DNA of 64,000 nt from the NCBI GenBank assembly GCA_920105805.1, contig CAKKTI010000024.1, positions 21,388 to 85,387 of the forward strand, read 5' to 3'. Of the stretch, positions 22,713-33,896 are shown piece by piece (the first letter of the stretch is position 1; each line of letters opens with the position of its first letter). The stretch comes from Condylostoma magnum (taxonomy: Eukaryota; Ciliophora; Heterotrichea; Heterotrichida; Condylostomatidae). Position numbers and translations under genes: made by a program. A model generated the notes under the pieces. That model ran no database searches. It saw nothing but the letters and a program-made list of their open reading frames with translations, and was not told the origin of the DNA.

Positions 22713-25091
22713 ATGTGTAAGAAAATTGTCTAACTCACTAAAGTAATTGTTTAATTGAACACTTAAAACTCTGAATAAGAAAGATTCCATGACTAAATGT
22801 AAATAACCTATGAAAGGGAAATTGAAAGAATTTAATCTGAGTCTAATAATATAATATCAAGACAGAGAAAACAGTTGAATAAATTTAAGAATATAGGAGA
22901 TATTGGAAAAATAATAGAAGATCTTTAAAACTCTTACGATGATTCAAAGTCCCAGGCACTCTCTGAGCTTAAAAAGTTGAAAAAGGAATAGAAAAAGAAC
23001 TAAGAAGAATACGAGTCATAGTTGCATGACTAACTCAAAATATATAAAACATAAATTTAAGAACTAAAGGATTCATTAGATGCTTAAATAAAGAAATTCA
23101 AATCAATTAAATTAACTACTAATTCAACTATTTCTGATATCAAAAATTAATACACATCGGAAATGATTATACTATAGAAAAAAGAAGCTAAGAGGTATGA
23201 ATTATTATAAGAGGAAAAGAAGGAGATGGAAGAGCAATTAAGACAGTATATCAATAAAAAGATTCCTAAGATTAAAGCAAAAATGGAGGAGGAGTTTGAA
23301 AATTAAAGTTAGGCCATTAGAAATGAAGAATAGAAAAAATATGCATAAGAATTCACTGGTGTAACTCAATAGTTTAAATAGCAAATTTCCCAGTTAGAGC
23401 AAAGGAATAGCGAAATGTAAGAACAAATATAGAAATTAGAGGAACAACTGAATATAAAATAAGATGAAGTACGCAAGCTAAGCTATATTGTTACAAAATG
23501 AGAGTAAAAGTATTCCAAATTAAGCGAAGAGTATGCATTGCTAGAAGCTACTAAATCTACATAATCCCAACAAGCAGATAAATTAGGATCTGAACTATCC
23601 GGAGTTTAATAAGAATTATAATTCATACGGGATAAATTCAAGTCAAATGCTGAAAATATGCGGCAGATGAAATAAAAATACACTTAAAAAATAAAATAAT
23701 AAGAGGAGGAAATAAAAGCTTTGAAATCAAATCTCAGTTTGAAGGAAACTTACCTATATGCTTAATTAGATGAAAAGGAAGAAGCACTTAAAATTTTATA
23801 ACACGAATATAATTATCTCTAATCTAATCATAATGACTTTCAAGAAGATGCAACTGATAAGATCTAAAAACTTTAAAATGAAATAGAGTAATAAAAATAG
23901 AAAGTAAGCAAATTGCAAGAAAGTGATAAACTGTAAAATTAAAATATACAATAATTAAATAGTGATGTATAAGGAAAATAGGAAAAAATTGAGAGATTAA
24001 AACAGAAGTGTAAAAATTTGTAGGAAAAGGCAGAAAAGGATATACAAGAACTAGAGAAATAGAATGAGTAATAGCTTAGTTTATTAGAAGATAGCTTCAA
24101 TAAAAGCTTCTAAGAATCACGGGAAAAATTAAAAAAGAAGTTTAATGAAATGTATGAAAAGCTTTAAAATGAAATATCAAATTTAAAGCAAAAAAATAGT
24201 GATTTTTATCATAAAAACACTGCTCTTTAAGCAGAAATTAATTAACTAAATGCTGAAAACCAAGATTAATAAAAAAGTTTAGAAGTAATGGAAGAATAGA
24301 TTAAACTATAGGAAAATTAATTAGAAGATTTGTAATTAGTGTAGCATTAATACTCAGAACTTTAAAAGTTGTATGATTCTTTAACACGAGATTTCTAGAG
24401 ATAATAAGCCAGCATTTAAAAGGAATAAGAAGCTCATGAAGGAAAAGTTAAATCTTTAGTGAACTAAATAGCTGAGTTAGAAGAAACAATTAATACAAAA
24501 TTTAAAAAATAACAAGAGGAATCAGTAGAATAGTATGTATAAGAAATACAAGAACTAAAACAAACTTACTAGTCTTAAATAAAAGAGCTTCAAGAAGTAA
24601 GTATCGAAGAAAACTTAAATAAAATTAAGGCATTAGAATTTCAAGTTAAAAACCTAGAAAAAGAAAAGGAGAAATTAAATTAAGACTGGAGTACACAAAT
24701 AAAAAAACTCAATGAAATAATCCAAGAAAAATCTAATATAGAAAGAAGCCTCAATAAGCAATTTGAACTAAGAATGCAAGAATAAGAAAAGCAGTTTCAA
24801 TCTTAAAAGTTAGATTTAATGCAAAGCTTTGAATAAAAACTATAACACTAAGAAGAGCATTATGACGATTTAAAATCAGAATTCAATGAACTATAAGACA
24901 ATTATGACTGTCGTCCCTCAAGAGACGAAGACTTGAATTTAATCGAGTACTTAAAGGAAGAGCTTAAAATAAAGGACGAAGCAATAAGGAAAGTATACGA
25001 AGACATGAGATTTTACAAAATTGAGCTGAAAAACCGGGAGGAAAACTACCATAAAGTATTTGGACTAAGTCATTCTTCTAATACTTCCTAA
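22713..25091 (+). CDS. long coiled-coil protein, about 792 aa
   Basis: Reads from ATG 22713 as an almost unbroken Glu/Lys/Gln/Leu heptad protein. The final ordered part is DLNLIEYLKEELKIKDEA, then RFYKIELKNREENYHKVFG and an SSNTS tail. A comparable C-terminal EYLK...KLENREENYNKVF-type ending occurs in several centrosomal coiled-coil proteins, but I cannot assign an orthologue. The stop is uncertain: TAA codons at 25089, 25098, 25104 and 25110 follow one another before the next ATG at 25133. I use the first. It is head-to-head with the F-box gene at 37 bp. Confidence 0.7.
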
Positions 25092-25132
25092 AATGTATAA
25101 AATTAAGCTTAAAACTATCTAATAATAATAAA

Positions 25133-26461
25133 ATGGAATCTGAAATACTATGGCAAAACTTCACCAAAGCTTAATAAAACTGGAAAGACAGCTTGAAGGT
25201 AACTTAAGATATAGCTACATGGATCAAGGACAAAGCAGAGCTTGATAAATAATACTCTAAAGGACTGGAACGGATAGCTAATAAGTAAAGATTTTTAAAC
25301 TGTGGAGGAACTCTAGAGCCTGTATTGTGCTCCTTATAAAGCCATTGTTTGAATCTCAGCAATATATACAACGAATTATCATCAAACCTGTACAAAGACC
25401 TAGTAATTCCCCTCACTAATTTTGTAGTGCAACAAAAACTAAGAATTAAAGTACAAAAGAAAGAAGGGAAAAGGTTATACAAAAACAAAAATGAGGCTTT
25501 GCAGAATCATGAAAATGCTAAATCAAAGTACATTGAAGTCTAAAGTGAGGAGTTGAAAGAGACGTATGATGTAGATTGCCTTAACAACTACATAGGCTCT
25601 ATAGAAGCAATTCACAGAATCAACGATAACTTTGAGTATAGAATGACTAAGATTCTACAGGTTTATTAGCAATAAAGTGAGAAAAGACTGCAACTAGTAG
25701 AGGACAAATTAGCTAATTGGAACAAAACAGACTAATAAAACATTAAGTCAGTTATAAGTGAGCTCGAAAACCTCCAAAAGATCATTAAATCCTTCTCTCC
25801 TGAGCAAGATGCGTACATAATAGCTTTTCCTAAGTAAGAAGAGGAAACTGATAAAGACTTATAGTTGTTAAAGCTGGGCTGCTCTGGCACTTAAGCCTTC
25901 GTGCAGTCGATCGTGCATAAATGTTGGCTGGGAATGAATATAACGACACCAGACATAGACAACTTCAGTCAAGCTATTAAACAAAGCGAGGGATTCAATT
26001 CCTTTATAGCAGCGTTAAATAAGCGTAGACGTTCTGGCTAATTTGAAATTCCTAAGCATTCATTCAAACAAATAGGATAATTTATGAACCTAGTAATTAC
26101 TTCTATTAATTATAGTAATTAGTAGTTTCTCATACCTAAAATTGTTCTATTATCATAAACTTTCTTTGAAGAAAACTCAGACTCTGACAGTAAGAAGTTT
26201 TTATCGGATTAAATAGTGAATAATGAGCTTTGGGAAAGGAAGGAGTTTTGGGAGAAGATAATAGACCACGTTTTGTCCGAAGATGATTAGGAGGATAAAG
26301 AAATGTACAAGACTGTAGTGTTTTCCCAACTAACCTCATATGTGCAGATGATGGAGTCGCTAAGTGTCTCAAAAGATCTGCAAACATAGATTATCACCGA
26401 GTTTTCTAAGAAGTATGAGATTGAAGAGAATTTGCCAATGATTTTGGATTTCATTAATTAA
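25133..26461 (+). CDS. F-BAR (FCH) domain protein with a C-terminal helical domain
   Basis: 442 aa. The N-terminal ~230 residues fit an F-BAR domain: an FCH-like start (KVTQDIATWIKDKAELDKQY, then SKGLERIA), then long helices with CGGTLEPV and a YKDLVIPLTNFV block. F-BAR dimers bind and bend membranes in endocytosis or exocytosis. Residues ~260-430 form a separate alpha-helical domain (FVQSIVHKCWLGMN ... FNSFIAALNKRR ... ELWERKEFWEKII) that resembles the KIAA0513/SBF2-type helical domain; this second assignment is tentative. It ends at TAA 26459, 1 bp from the NSUN2 stop. Confidence 0.75.
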
Positions 26462-26462
26462 G

Positions 26463-28175
26463 CTATTCATTAAAAACTAATTGTAGCAGTTCTTTTTGCT
26501 CTGTTGCTATCATTCCTGTGTATCTTTCTTCTAGTTTTAGCACAACATAGTTGTATTAGGAGTCTTCTATATTGAAAGTAATTATGTAATATCCTGATGG
26601 ATTATCTGTGCTAACGTCTGAATCATAGAGCATGTTAGTAGTTGCAAGTTTCAAAAATGCTTGTTTACTATCACTGTGTATTCTGTTGTTGTTTAAGTAT
26701 TATAGTATTGATTAGCAATTATCGTTTATAATTCTGAAAAAACAATCAGGAATTCTTTTAACTCTGCTTCATTGTAGCACATTGCAGCCTATATTAAATA
26801 CTTTCAATTGTTTTTGCTGATCTAATTGCACTAATTCGTGAATTTATTAACTTGTGAAGTATAGGTTTTTTATGATATCAGAGGACGCGTATAGTCTTTC
26901 AAATGGGAAATCAGTTAATCCATAGTAATCCCTTGCATTTAGTATATAATCACTGTTTGGATCTACTTATCTATACTGGGTATTCTGATACGAGTGCTAA
27001 TGACGCTTACTAATCTTAATCTCCTGCTCCTTAAAATTATCGTCAAATCATATATCATTAATATTGTCTCTTTTTCTCATTAATGCCAGGTAAAACCCTC
27101 CAGTATTTTGATAATGTGGTAAAATATACGCAGTTTTTACCAACTCTTCATTATGCTAGGCAAACATAGTAGGCTTTATGTACAAAATTTACCCATCGAC
27201 ATCTTCCATACTTGAGTACTCAATGAAATAACCCTCCTATACCTTTCTTTTCTTACTTAAGACACTTCAGTTACAAGATCCTTATCTGAAAATCAGTCCA
27301 GGGCACTTTTGATTAAGAATTTCCCGTAAATCTAACAAATCAACCTACTCAGTGCCCAGTACGTTCTATACAACAGCTTCATTTTCTATAGGATTTAAGG
27401 AACATGTAGAGTAACAAATTAGTCCTCCAGGCTTACATAGCAGAATGGCCCTTTATAGAATCTACAACTACAACGAATGTATTGACATCCCATCCTTTAC
27501 ATCCCACATTTTCCACCTAGAAGTCAATTTTCTTATAGCCCCATCCCCAGTACACGGAACATCGCATAAAACTCTATCAAATTAGTAGAATCCATCATTT
27601 TCCATTCTAATCAAAGGAAAATGCTAAGCTTAATGACAAGTTACACACATGCAATCTGTCTATAGCCTTTACAATTAGTGAATTAGCATAAAAGCTCTAT
27701 TGGGATCAGCATCATTCGCAACTACAGCTCCTTCATTCTACAAAATTTCAATAATCTACGATGTTTTGGACCCAGGTGCAGCACACATATCTAAAACAGT
27801 CATTCCTTTCTAGATATCTAAAATAACAGGTGGAAGCATACTCACTAGCTCCTAACGCGTCAGTAGTCCAGCCTAAAACGACTTGTGTATTAGTCCATGC
27901 AATGCTTTTAGCTCTGGAATTTGCTTAAGTTCCTGCCGAGTTGCTTGAAACTACCATACATTTATATCAGGCAGCCACTCAACCCTGCTAACCCTCCCTG
28001 AATTTCCCTCCAACCTCTACTCCAGCTCTCTATACACACAATGCTACAGATTCAACCTAAAACTAACCAGCAAAGGCTCCCTCATTACATCAAACATCCT
28101 CTACAACTCCTCCTCATCCAACCCAAACTACCTTCTGTAATAGTCCTCCATCACCTTATTCTGCTTTTAACTCAT
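26463..28175 (-). CDS. NSUN2: tRNA/RNA m5C methyltransferase NSUN2 (Trm4)
   Basis: 570 aa. The Rossmann core has the SAM motif LDMCAAPGSKTSQIIE (128-143), then ANDADPNR, the catalytic DVPCTGDG (Cys208) and YSTCSLNP (Cys258), both cysteines of the RCMT family being in place. NSUN2 methylates C5 of cytosines in tRNA anticodon and variable loops in the nucleus. The C-terminal region matches the NSUN2 PUA-like part in position, though it is shorter than in animals (570 against about 770 aa). The stop is TAG 26463. Its ATG lies 8 bp after the RAD51 stop, in another frame. Confidence 0.93.
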
Positions 28176-28183
28176 TTTAATTA

Positions 28184-29179
28184 CTAACAATCCCCTATTC
28201 CACTAGAAGTTACGACATAAGTAGCATCTGCCTCTGGCATACTCGGAGAATCTACTATTCTCATTATTCTCTCCTCTCCTCTTCCCTTCCTCAAAGCCAG
28301 CCTAGTAGTGGAGGCATGTGCCATTATATGTCCGCCTATAGGCTTCTTAGCATCTGCGCCCAGCATAGCTCCACCATCAACCGTCGCCACTACTTAGTTA
28401 GTTATAACCACTGCCACTCCGTATACATCCGCTAATGTCTGCAAGCCTCTTAGAAACTTTCCTAGATTGTTCTACCTACTCGCAAGTTCCCCTCTTCCTG
28501 TATAATCACTTCTGAATAGATTAGTAGCTGAGTCTACTATTATGAGAGAGTAATGCTCCTCTGCCATAAACCCAGCTGCTTGTATCAGCAATTACATTTG
28601 TTGATCTGAGTTGTATGCTCTGGCATAGCCTATGTTATCCAGTGTAGCATCAGCGTCCATACCAAATCGTTGGGCAATCTAGCATATCCTCTCTGGCCTA
28701 AAAGTACCCTCTGTGTCTATATACACCACCTTCCCCTGCCCCCCGCTCATATACGTAGGAAGTTACGCCGTCACTGCCAATGTATGGCACATCTATGTCT
28801 TACCTGTTCTAAACTCCCCGTATATTTCAGTAATTGAACCTGATTCAAATCCTCTGCCTAAAATCTTGTCTACTTCTCGAGAACCTGAAGTAATTGAAAC
28901 TAATGTTTAACGCTATTTATGGATTTAAGAGCCTGTTGTAAAGCCATATCCACAGATCTTACCGGTTACTTCTATTATCTTATCTGCTTTCTAATCACTT
29001 ATACCTCGAATACAGACTAATTAACGCTTAGTGGCCATTGCTAGCTGATCTATTGTGTTAAATCCACCGGCTTGGAGCTTTCTGATTTCGTCTTGTTTGA
29101 AACCAGCACTAAGTAAATCCTGTATTGGCCGAAATTTCTCTAATTAATCACTATCTTATTGATTAGCCTCTTACTGCAT
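28184..29179 (-). CDS. RAD51: RAD51 recombinase
   Basis: 331 aa, normal family length. An N-terminal helix-hairpin-helix domain ([19 protein letters not shown]) precedes the RecA core: Walker A GEFRTGKT (121-128), [14 protein letters not shown], Walker B LIIVD (212-216), [12 protein letters not shown] and [13 protein letters not shown]. The end is [17 protein letters not shown] then SPSMPEA. The protein forms filaments on single-stranded DNA for strand exchange. These features favour RAD51 over DMC1, though that distinction is weaker. It ends GDC then TAG-TAA, followed shortly by TGA overlapping the NSUN2 start. Confidence 0.92.
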
Positions 29180-29201
29180 ATAAATATTGCCCCTTTTATT
29201 A

Positions 29202-30932
29202 CTAAAAATATGACATTTGTACTTCATTTAGAGCTCTTAGTAGATTTTCACTAACTTGTTAATTGCTACGCAGTTCACTTAACTCTACCTCGGAGGATTC
29301 AGAATCACTTACATCGTAAATTCCAAAGTCATCGTTAAAATGGCTTAGATATTACGGCTATGTTTATGATTCCTCGTTGTAGTCGTCAGAAGAGGAGTCA
29401 CTATTGCTGAAAAGTCCTGTGAATCTTTACTCTCGGAGTAATAATTGCTTTTAGTGCTTACGTATTTTTGAGAGAAGTTTGTATTTATTATTAGTGTTTT
29501 GGATTTCTATCTCATCTATATCGTTTACAGAGGTTTTGCACTCTTCGTCACCTTGTATACGTAATAAAGGGTTTTCATCTGATGCGCTTATTTGATACAG
29601 ATCTGGGTTGTATTTATCCTGTATATTCAACTTTTACTGCATTTCTTTTACTTGTTATATCATTATTTGCTACTGGGATTCTAGCTCACTTATATAGGCC
29701 AGTTAGTCTTAACTTTGTTACTGAAATGTAGGAGGTCTTACAAAGAACTTTAGAATTATACAGTCTTTTTCCATGTTTCAGTAGCCCTTTTCCTCCAGTT
29801 AATCAATTCTATAAAACTTGTTATATCCCCAGCATTCTCCCACCTCAAATTCTGATGCAAATTCTCTTATAACACATACTCCGGGATTTTACTAATTAAC
29901 CATTTCTATTCTATACTCATATACCGCGGAGTCTTAAGAATACCCCCCTAGCATCTCTAGGAAAACTGATACAAACTGGCCTTAGTGCTATCCTTTGCCA
30001 TTTGTATAGACTTTTAGTCTTCATATAATACAATTGTTGGAAAGAGGCTCTGAGTATACTATTTAATCGTTGTTTTTACATACTGAGTAGTTATCAATAA
30101 CCAGACCAAGTTTTAAATATTATGGGACTATTTCTGATTAAAAGTAACTACTTACTTAGCTTTATGGTAGGTCAATAACTGGCTTTTCTTAAGCTTATTC
30201 TATCATTTCTATAAGGTTTTCCGATCTACTTATAAGCGTAGCTTTGTTTGCCTAGGACAATTATCTGTTTATTTCTATATGCATATTTTCTAAAAAGTCA
30301 ATTTCTTCGGAAATCTAGGACTTTTACTCTCTTAGTATCAAAAGCTTTTTATCCCCCTCTGACTGAAGTCTTTATTGCATTTATTGAAATGAGTAAACTA
30401 ATTCAGCATTTCTGTCATTTCTGCCACTTTTGATCTAGTCTATATTTATATCTACATCTTCTAGTAGTTTATTCAACTTTTTAAGTCGTTTTCTTAAACC
30501 TACTGCCTATTCTCTAATCTTCTCAACATGAACTTAATAAATATCTCCAATTTTCTAAAACTAATGCCCTTTATGCTCCTAATCAAACATAGCACAATCA
30601 GCACATATAGAATTAGAACAAGTATCACAAAAGTAGTCTAGCTTCTGCCCATGCTTCCCACACTTCTCATTTTTGCTTTCAATTTTTTGAATTTTATCAA
30701 TAGCTTAAGTTATATCTGCTACAAATCTACAGGAAACCAAATTCTAAGGACGCATTGGTGCCCGGCAATACGGGCATTACGATCTTTACTCAGTGAGTCA
30801 TCTTATAATACATTAATTACAGCACAATTTAGAGCAACAAGGGGACAATTTAGCATCTGTTACCGTCCCAAGGCATATGAAGCATCTAAATATATCTTAT
30901 AAATTTTACTAATCAGAAAAACTTTCCGTCAT
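29202..30932 (-). CDS. TRIM37: TRIM37-type E3 ubiquitin ligase (RING, B-box, coiled coil, MATH)
   Basis: 576 aa. RING at 17-56 (RCFICLG ... CCSKLCCNQC ... CPYCRAP), B-box at ~91-124 (CGKHGQKLDYFC, CADCAMF), a coiled coil, then a MATH/TRAF domain from ~285 (CIIWRLKVYTNGKGQHQGQF, then VSVFLEM, and FASEFEVGECWGYNKF). The order and the wording RWLTEQR identify TRIM37, a peroxisomal and centriole-regulating ubiquitin ligase. In RWLTEQR the Trp is TGA (30798-30800) and the Gln is TAA, good evidence for the code. The last ~110 residues are acidic and Ser-rich. TAG 29202 is followed by two TAA. Confidence 0.95.
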
Positions 30933-30946
30933 TTTAAATTAAGAAA

Positions 30947-31759
30947 TTAACTCTCAGTACTAAATTAAGTATTTGAAATTATTGATGAAATATTTTCCTT
31001 TGATAACAGACTTATGTCCGCTATACTTTAGCCACTTTGCACCTCTCTATAGATTCTATGGACTAGCATCCTCTTGCATTCGTCTAACTCCTATAAATCT
31101 AAGTCTATTTTACTACAGACAAATTAGAGTCATTAGTTTCTAAAATTCTGTTGTTTTGATTGCTCTAAAGAGCAAACAATGCTTACAATTGCGATTACTA
31201 GTACTGAAAACTGTATTAGATAGTAATCTTAGTAGCAAACAAGTGCAAAGGCATCTGCCTTCTCTAAAATCCTTGAAAAATCGTATTCAACGCCAGTTAT
31301 GTAAAGTAATTCACGCTGAATTTCAGATGCTGTTGGCATTTAAAGAATCCATCCTAACTTCTACAGCACAAAGCTTTCAGTGGTTGTTATGTCATCCAAT
31401 TTATACAGCTCTCCTCCGTGCATGTACGCCTAGTTTAATGTATAAGTATAGCTTTCATGGAATTTTGAAGCAATCATTAGTGATATAACTCCAACCAATT
31501 GTAAAATCGCCTTTTTGGGTGTAATTTTTGATAAAAAGGAGTCTGTTATGGAAATTGCTAATTGAGTTGTAGTTGAATCTGCTTTTAGTTCCCAGGAGCG
31601 CTCTATTATCCAGTTTACTAGTTTGTTACGCATTTCTGGGTTTACTTCACTTTGTTCGAGATAGTTTCCTAATCTATCGCTGTTTAATATTGTGTCAAGT
31701 TTATATTCAAGCACTTCTTTTTGGTATTCGGAAGTTAGCATAAGACTATTTGCAGTCAT
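30947..31759 (-). CDS. cyclin (A/B-type cyclin box)
   Basis: 270 aa. The cyclin N-box is clear: EMRNKLVNWIIERSWELK, then LAISITDSFLSK, then LQLVGVISLMIASKFHE. The MRxxLVxW motif is the usual CDK-binding signature. A C-terminal cyclin fold follows (FVLQKLGWILQMPTASE). The Trp-Leu after residue 210 uses TGA. There is no N-terminal extension, so no visible destruction box. It regulates a cyclin-dependent kinase; the mitotic A/B class is likely but not certain. It ends at TAA 30947, 14 bp before the TRIM37 ATG, and its own ATG is 5 bp from the HIBCH ATG. Confidence 0.85.
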
Positions 31760-31764
31760 TTTTA

Positions 31765-32820
31765 ATGGAAAGGCTTTAGGTAATATAAAATCATCTATAG
31801 GGCGATTTGATAGTTAGAAGAAGTGATGTTAATCTAGTAATTACTCTTAATAGAGCAAAAGCTCTAAACTCATTGACTACTCATATGATTCAGGCAGTGC
31901 AAAATATACTAATACAGAATCCTTAATTTGGGGTTATTTTCAAATCAGATATTAAGCACTTTTGTGCTGGTGGCGATGTTAAATCTCTGGTATTAGATTC
32001 CTCTCTTATCCCTAATTTCTTTTCATCAGAGTCCAGACTGTTCAACTATATAAAATAAACTATAACTAACAGTTTAGTATTCATGAAAGGAATTACCTTC
32101 GGTGGGGGAGCTGGACTAGCTTAATCATGCCAGTATAGACTAGCAATGAGTTCTACTCAATTCGCAATGCCTGAAACAGCTATAGGATTCACTCCAGATG
32201 TTGGAGGTACTTATTTTTTGAATTAAATACCATAAAAAGGAGTAGGACTATACTTAGCCTTGACTGGCCAAAGTTTAAATGGTGTTGACAGTTATTTTTG
32301 CTAGATTGCTAATTATTATGTAGATGAGGACTAATTAGACATGATATTAGAGAAATTATAAAACTCAACAAATTTCGAGGAAGTTTTAAAGGAGTTTCAT
32401 TAGATTCCAGATATAAAAGATGCAAAAGTACTGAAGAATCAAGCTTAAATTGAAAGAGTATTTGATAATGTTGATTCCCTTTAAGGTATTTTCGATAGGT
32501 TGACTGAAATGCAGGATGAGTGGTCTATACAAACACTTGATATTTTGAGATAAATGTGTCCCTTATCACTGCATATTACCTTCAATGCGCTCAGATTTAA
32601 TAAGAACTTAGATTACAGTTAGTGCATGATAAAGGAATTCAACGTAACAATGCAAATGACTTTGATGAGGAACACTGACTTTATAGAAGGAGTAACTAAG
32701 AAGCTAATAGATAAGAAAAGCGAGCCTAAATGGAGCAATTAAAGTATTGATGAAATTCACTAGTTTTAATTAGTACCATATTTTATAAATATAGAAGGCC
32801 CAAAGCTTAGTTTAGGATAA
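31765..32820 (+). CDS. HIBCH: 3-hydroxyisobutyryl-CoA hydrolase (crotonase superfamily)
   Basis: About 351 aa. Motifs: [20 protein letters not shown], the [10 protein letters not shown] oxyanion loop, and [20 protein letters not shown] with the Glu and Asp used in HIBCH catalysis. The C-terminal part ([26 protein letters not shown]) is also typical of HIBCH and absent from plain hydratases. The enzyme releases CoA from 3-hydroxyisobutyryl-CoA in valine breakdown, in mitochondria. Stops at 32818 or 32824 are both TAA, 0-6 bp from the convergent coiled-coil gene. There is no obvious targeting sequence. Confidence 0.9.
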
Positions 32821-32826
32821 TTTTAA

Positions 32827-33729
32827 TTACAAATTACTCTTACTCTAATTTACAGTTGACTACTAACCAAAATTTGTGGGAATCTTTAATGAAATTTTCT
32901 TATGTTGAAGTTGTCGAATTTTAAGTTTTTGTTATCTTGTATGATTTTATAAGTTGCTTATAGTTTAAGTTTAATTTTCTATTTGATTTTACTTAGTCTT
33001 AAGCTCCATTTAAATTTACTGATTTTCCTGTATAGTTTATTAATATTTCTCTAAATACTTACTTATTTTAAGCTCATATTACGATTAACAATTTGCATAT
33101 TCAGATCTTAGTTCTTTTACTTACTTTTTGAGAGTCTAAATTTTACTTTTATACTTCATTTACAAAGACTTGATTGTTTTTTATGTGGTTAGAGAGTCAA
33201 TTTCAAAGAATTCAACACTCTCTTCTTTCTCGAACAAATTAAGTTTTAATTAATTGTTTTTCTCATTAAGAATAGAAAACTGTTTCTTCTACTTCTTTTA
33301 CTCTCCTTTATAATAACTCATTTTGCTTACAACTTTTTCAAACTAATTCATAAGGCTTTAATACTACTCGTTACCTTGCAAAATTTGCATTTGTTGTTTA
33401 TTTACCACTTATTTTAGCTTCTAGTTTTCTTATTTTAATTAGTTTATTTCATTTCGCTTTTTAATTAATTGGTGGCCTATTTTAGCATCTTTGGATCTGA
33501 AGTTAATGCTATCTATGTTGTCCATATCCATGCTAAATCCATCCTCGGTTGATTGATCTGTGTCTAATCTGCTTTCAGACTTCTTATGATATGTGTAATC
33601 CAAAATTCTAGCACAGCTTGGTGTATATTTTTTAGATTGCTCAGTAGTTCCTTTAGATTTTACCAAATAACGTTGTGGAATTAAGCAGCAGCTTATTGGA
33701 AACTTTTGACTGTTGTGTTTTAATGACAT
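32827..33729 (-). CDS. coiled-coil protein, about 300 aa
   Basis: Minus-strand frame from ATG 33729. The first ~95 residues are basic and unstructured (MSLKHNSQKFPISCCLIP; FSMDMDNIDSINF). From ~residue 97 a long coiled coil begins (QKLKQVVNKQQMQILQ, KKQVKELRSEY, QQTIQENQQIQMELK). The stop is either TAG 32845 or TAA 32827. The second adds QSKSNL. No orthologue recognised. It is convergent with HIBCH. Confidence 0.6.
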
Positions 33730-33896
33730 TTTATTATAAAAACGTTAAAAAATATTCGTTAATTTTGTTATATGTACAGATTAGTTTATACGGAATTATT
33801 GTAGGTATTATATAAGTTGGGGAAAAATGATATATTTTGTTGCTTTTATACATGGAAAAATGATAACATAATAAAAACTAACATTAGTACATTTTA

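Noticed and set aside
28713-28910. Plus-strand open frame opposite RAD51
   Set aside because: It is antisense to the RecA core, and the minus-strand reading matches RAD51 throughout.
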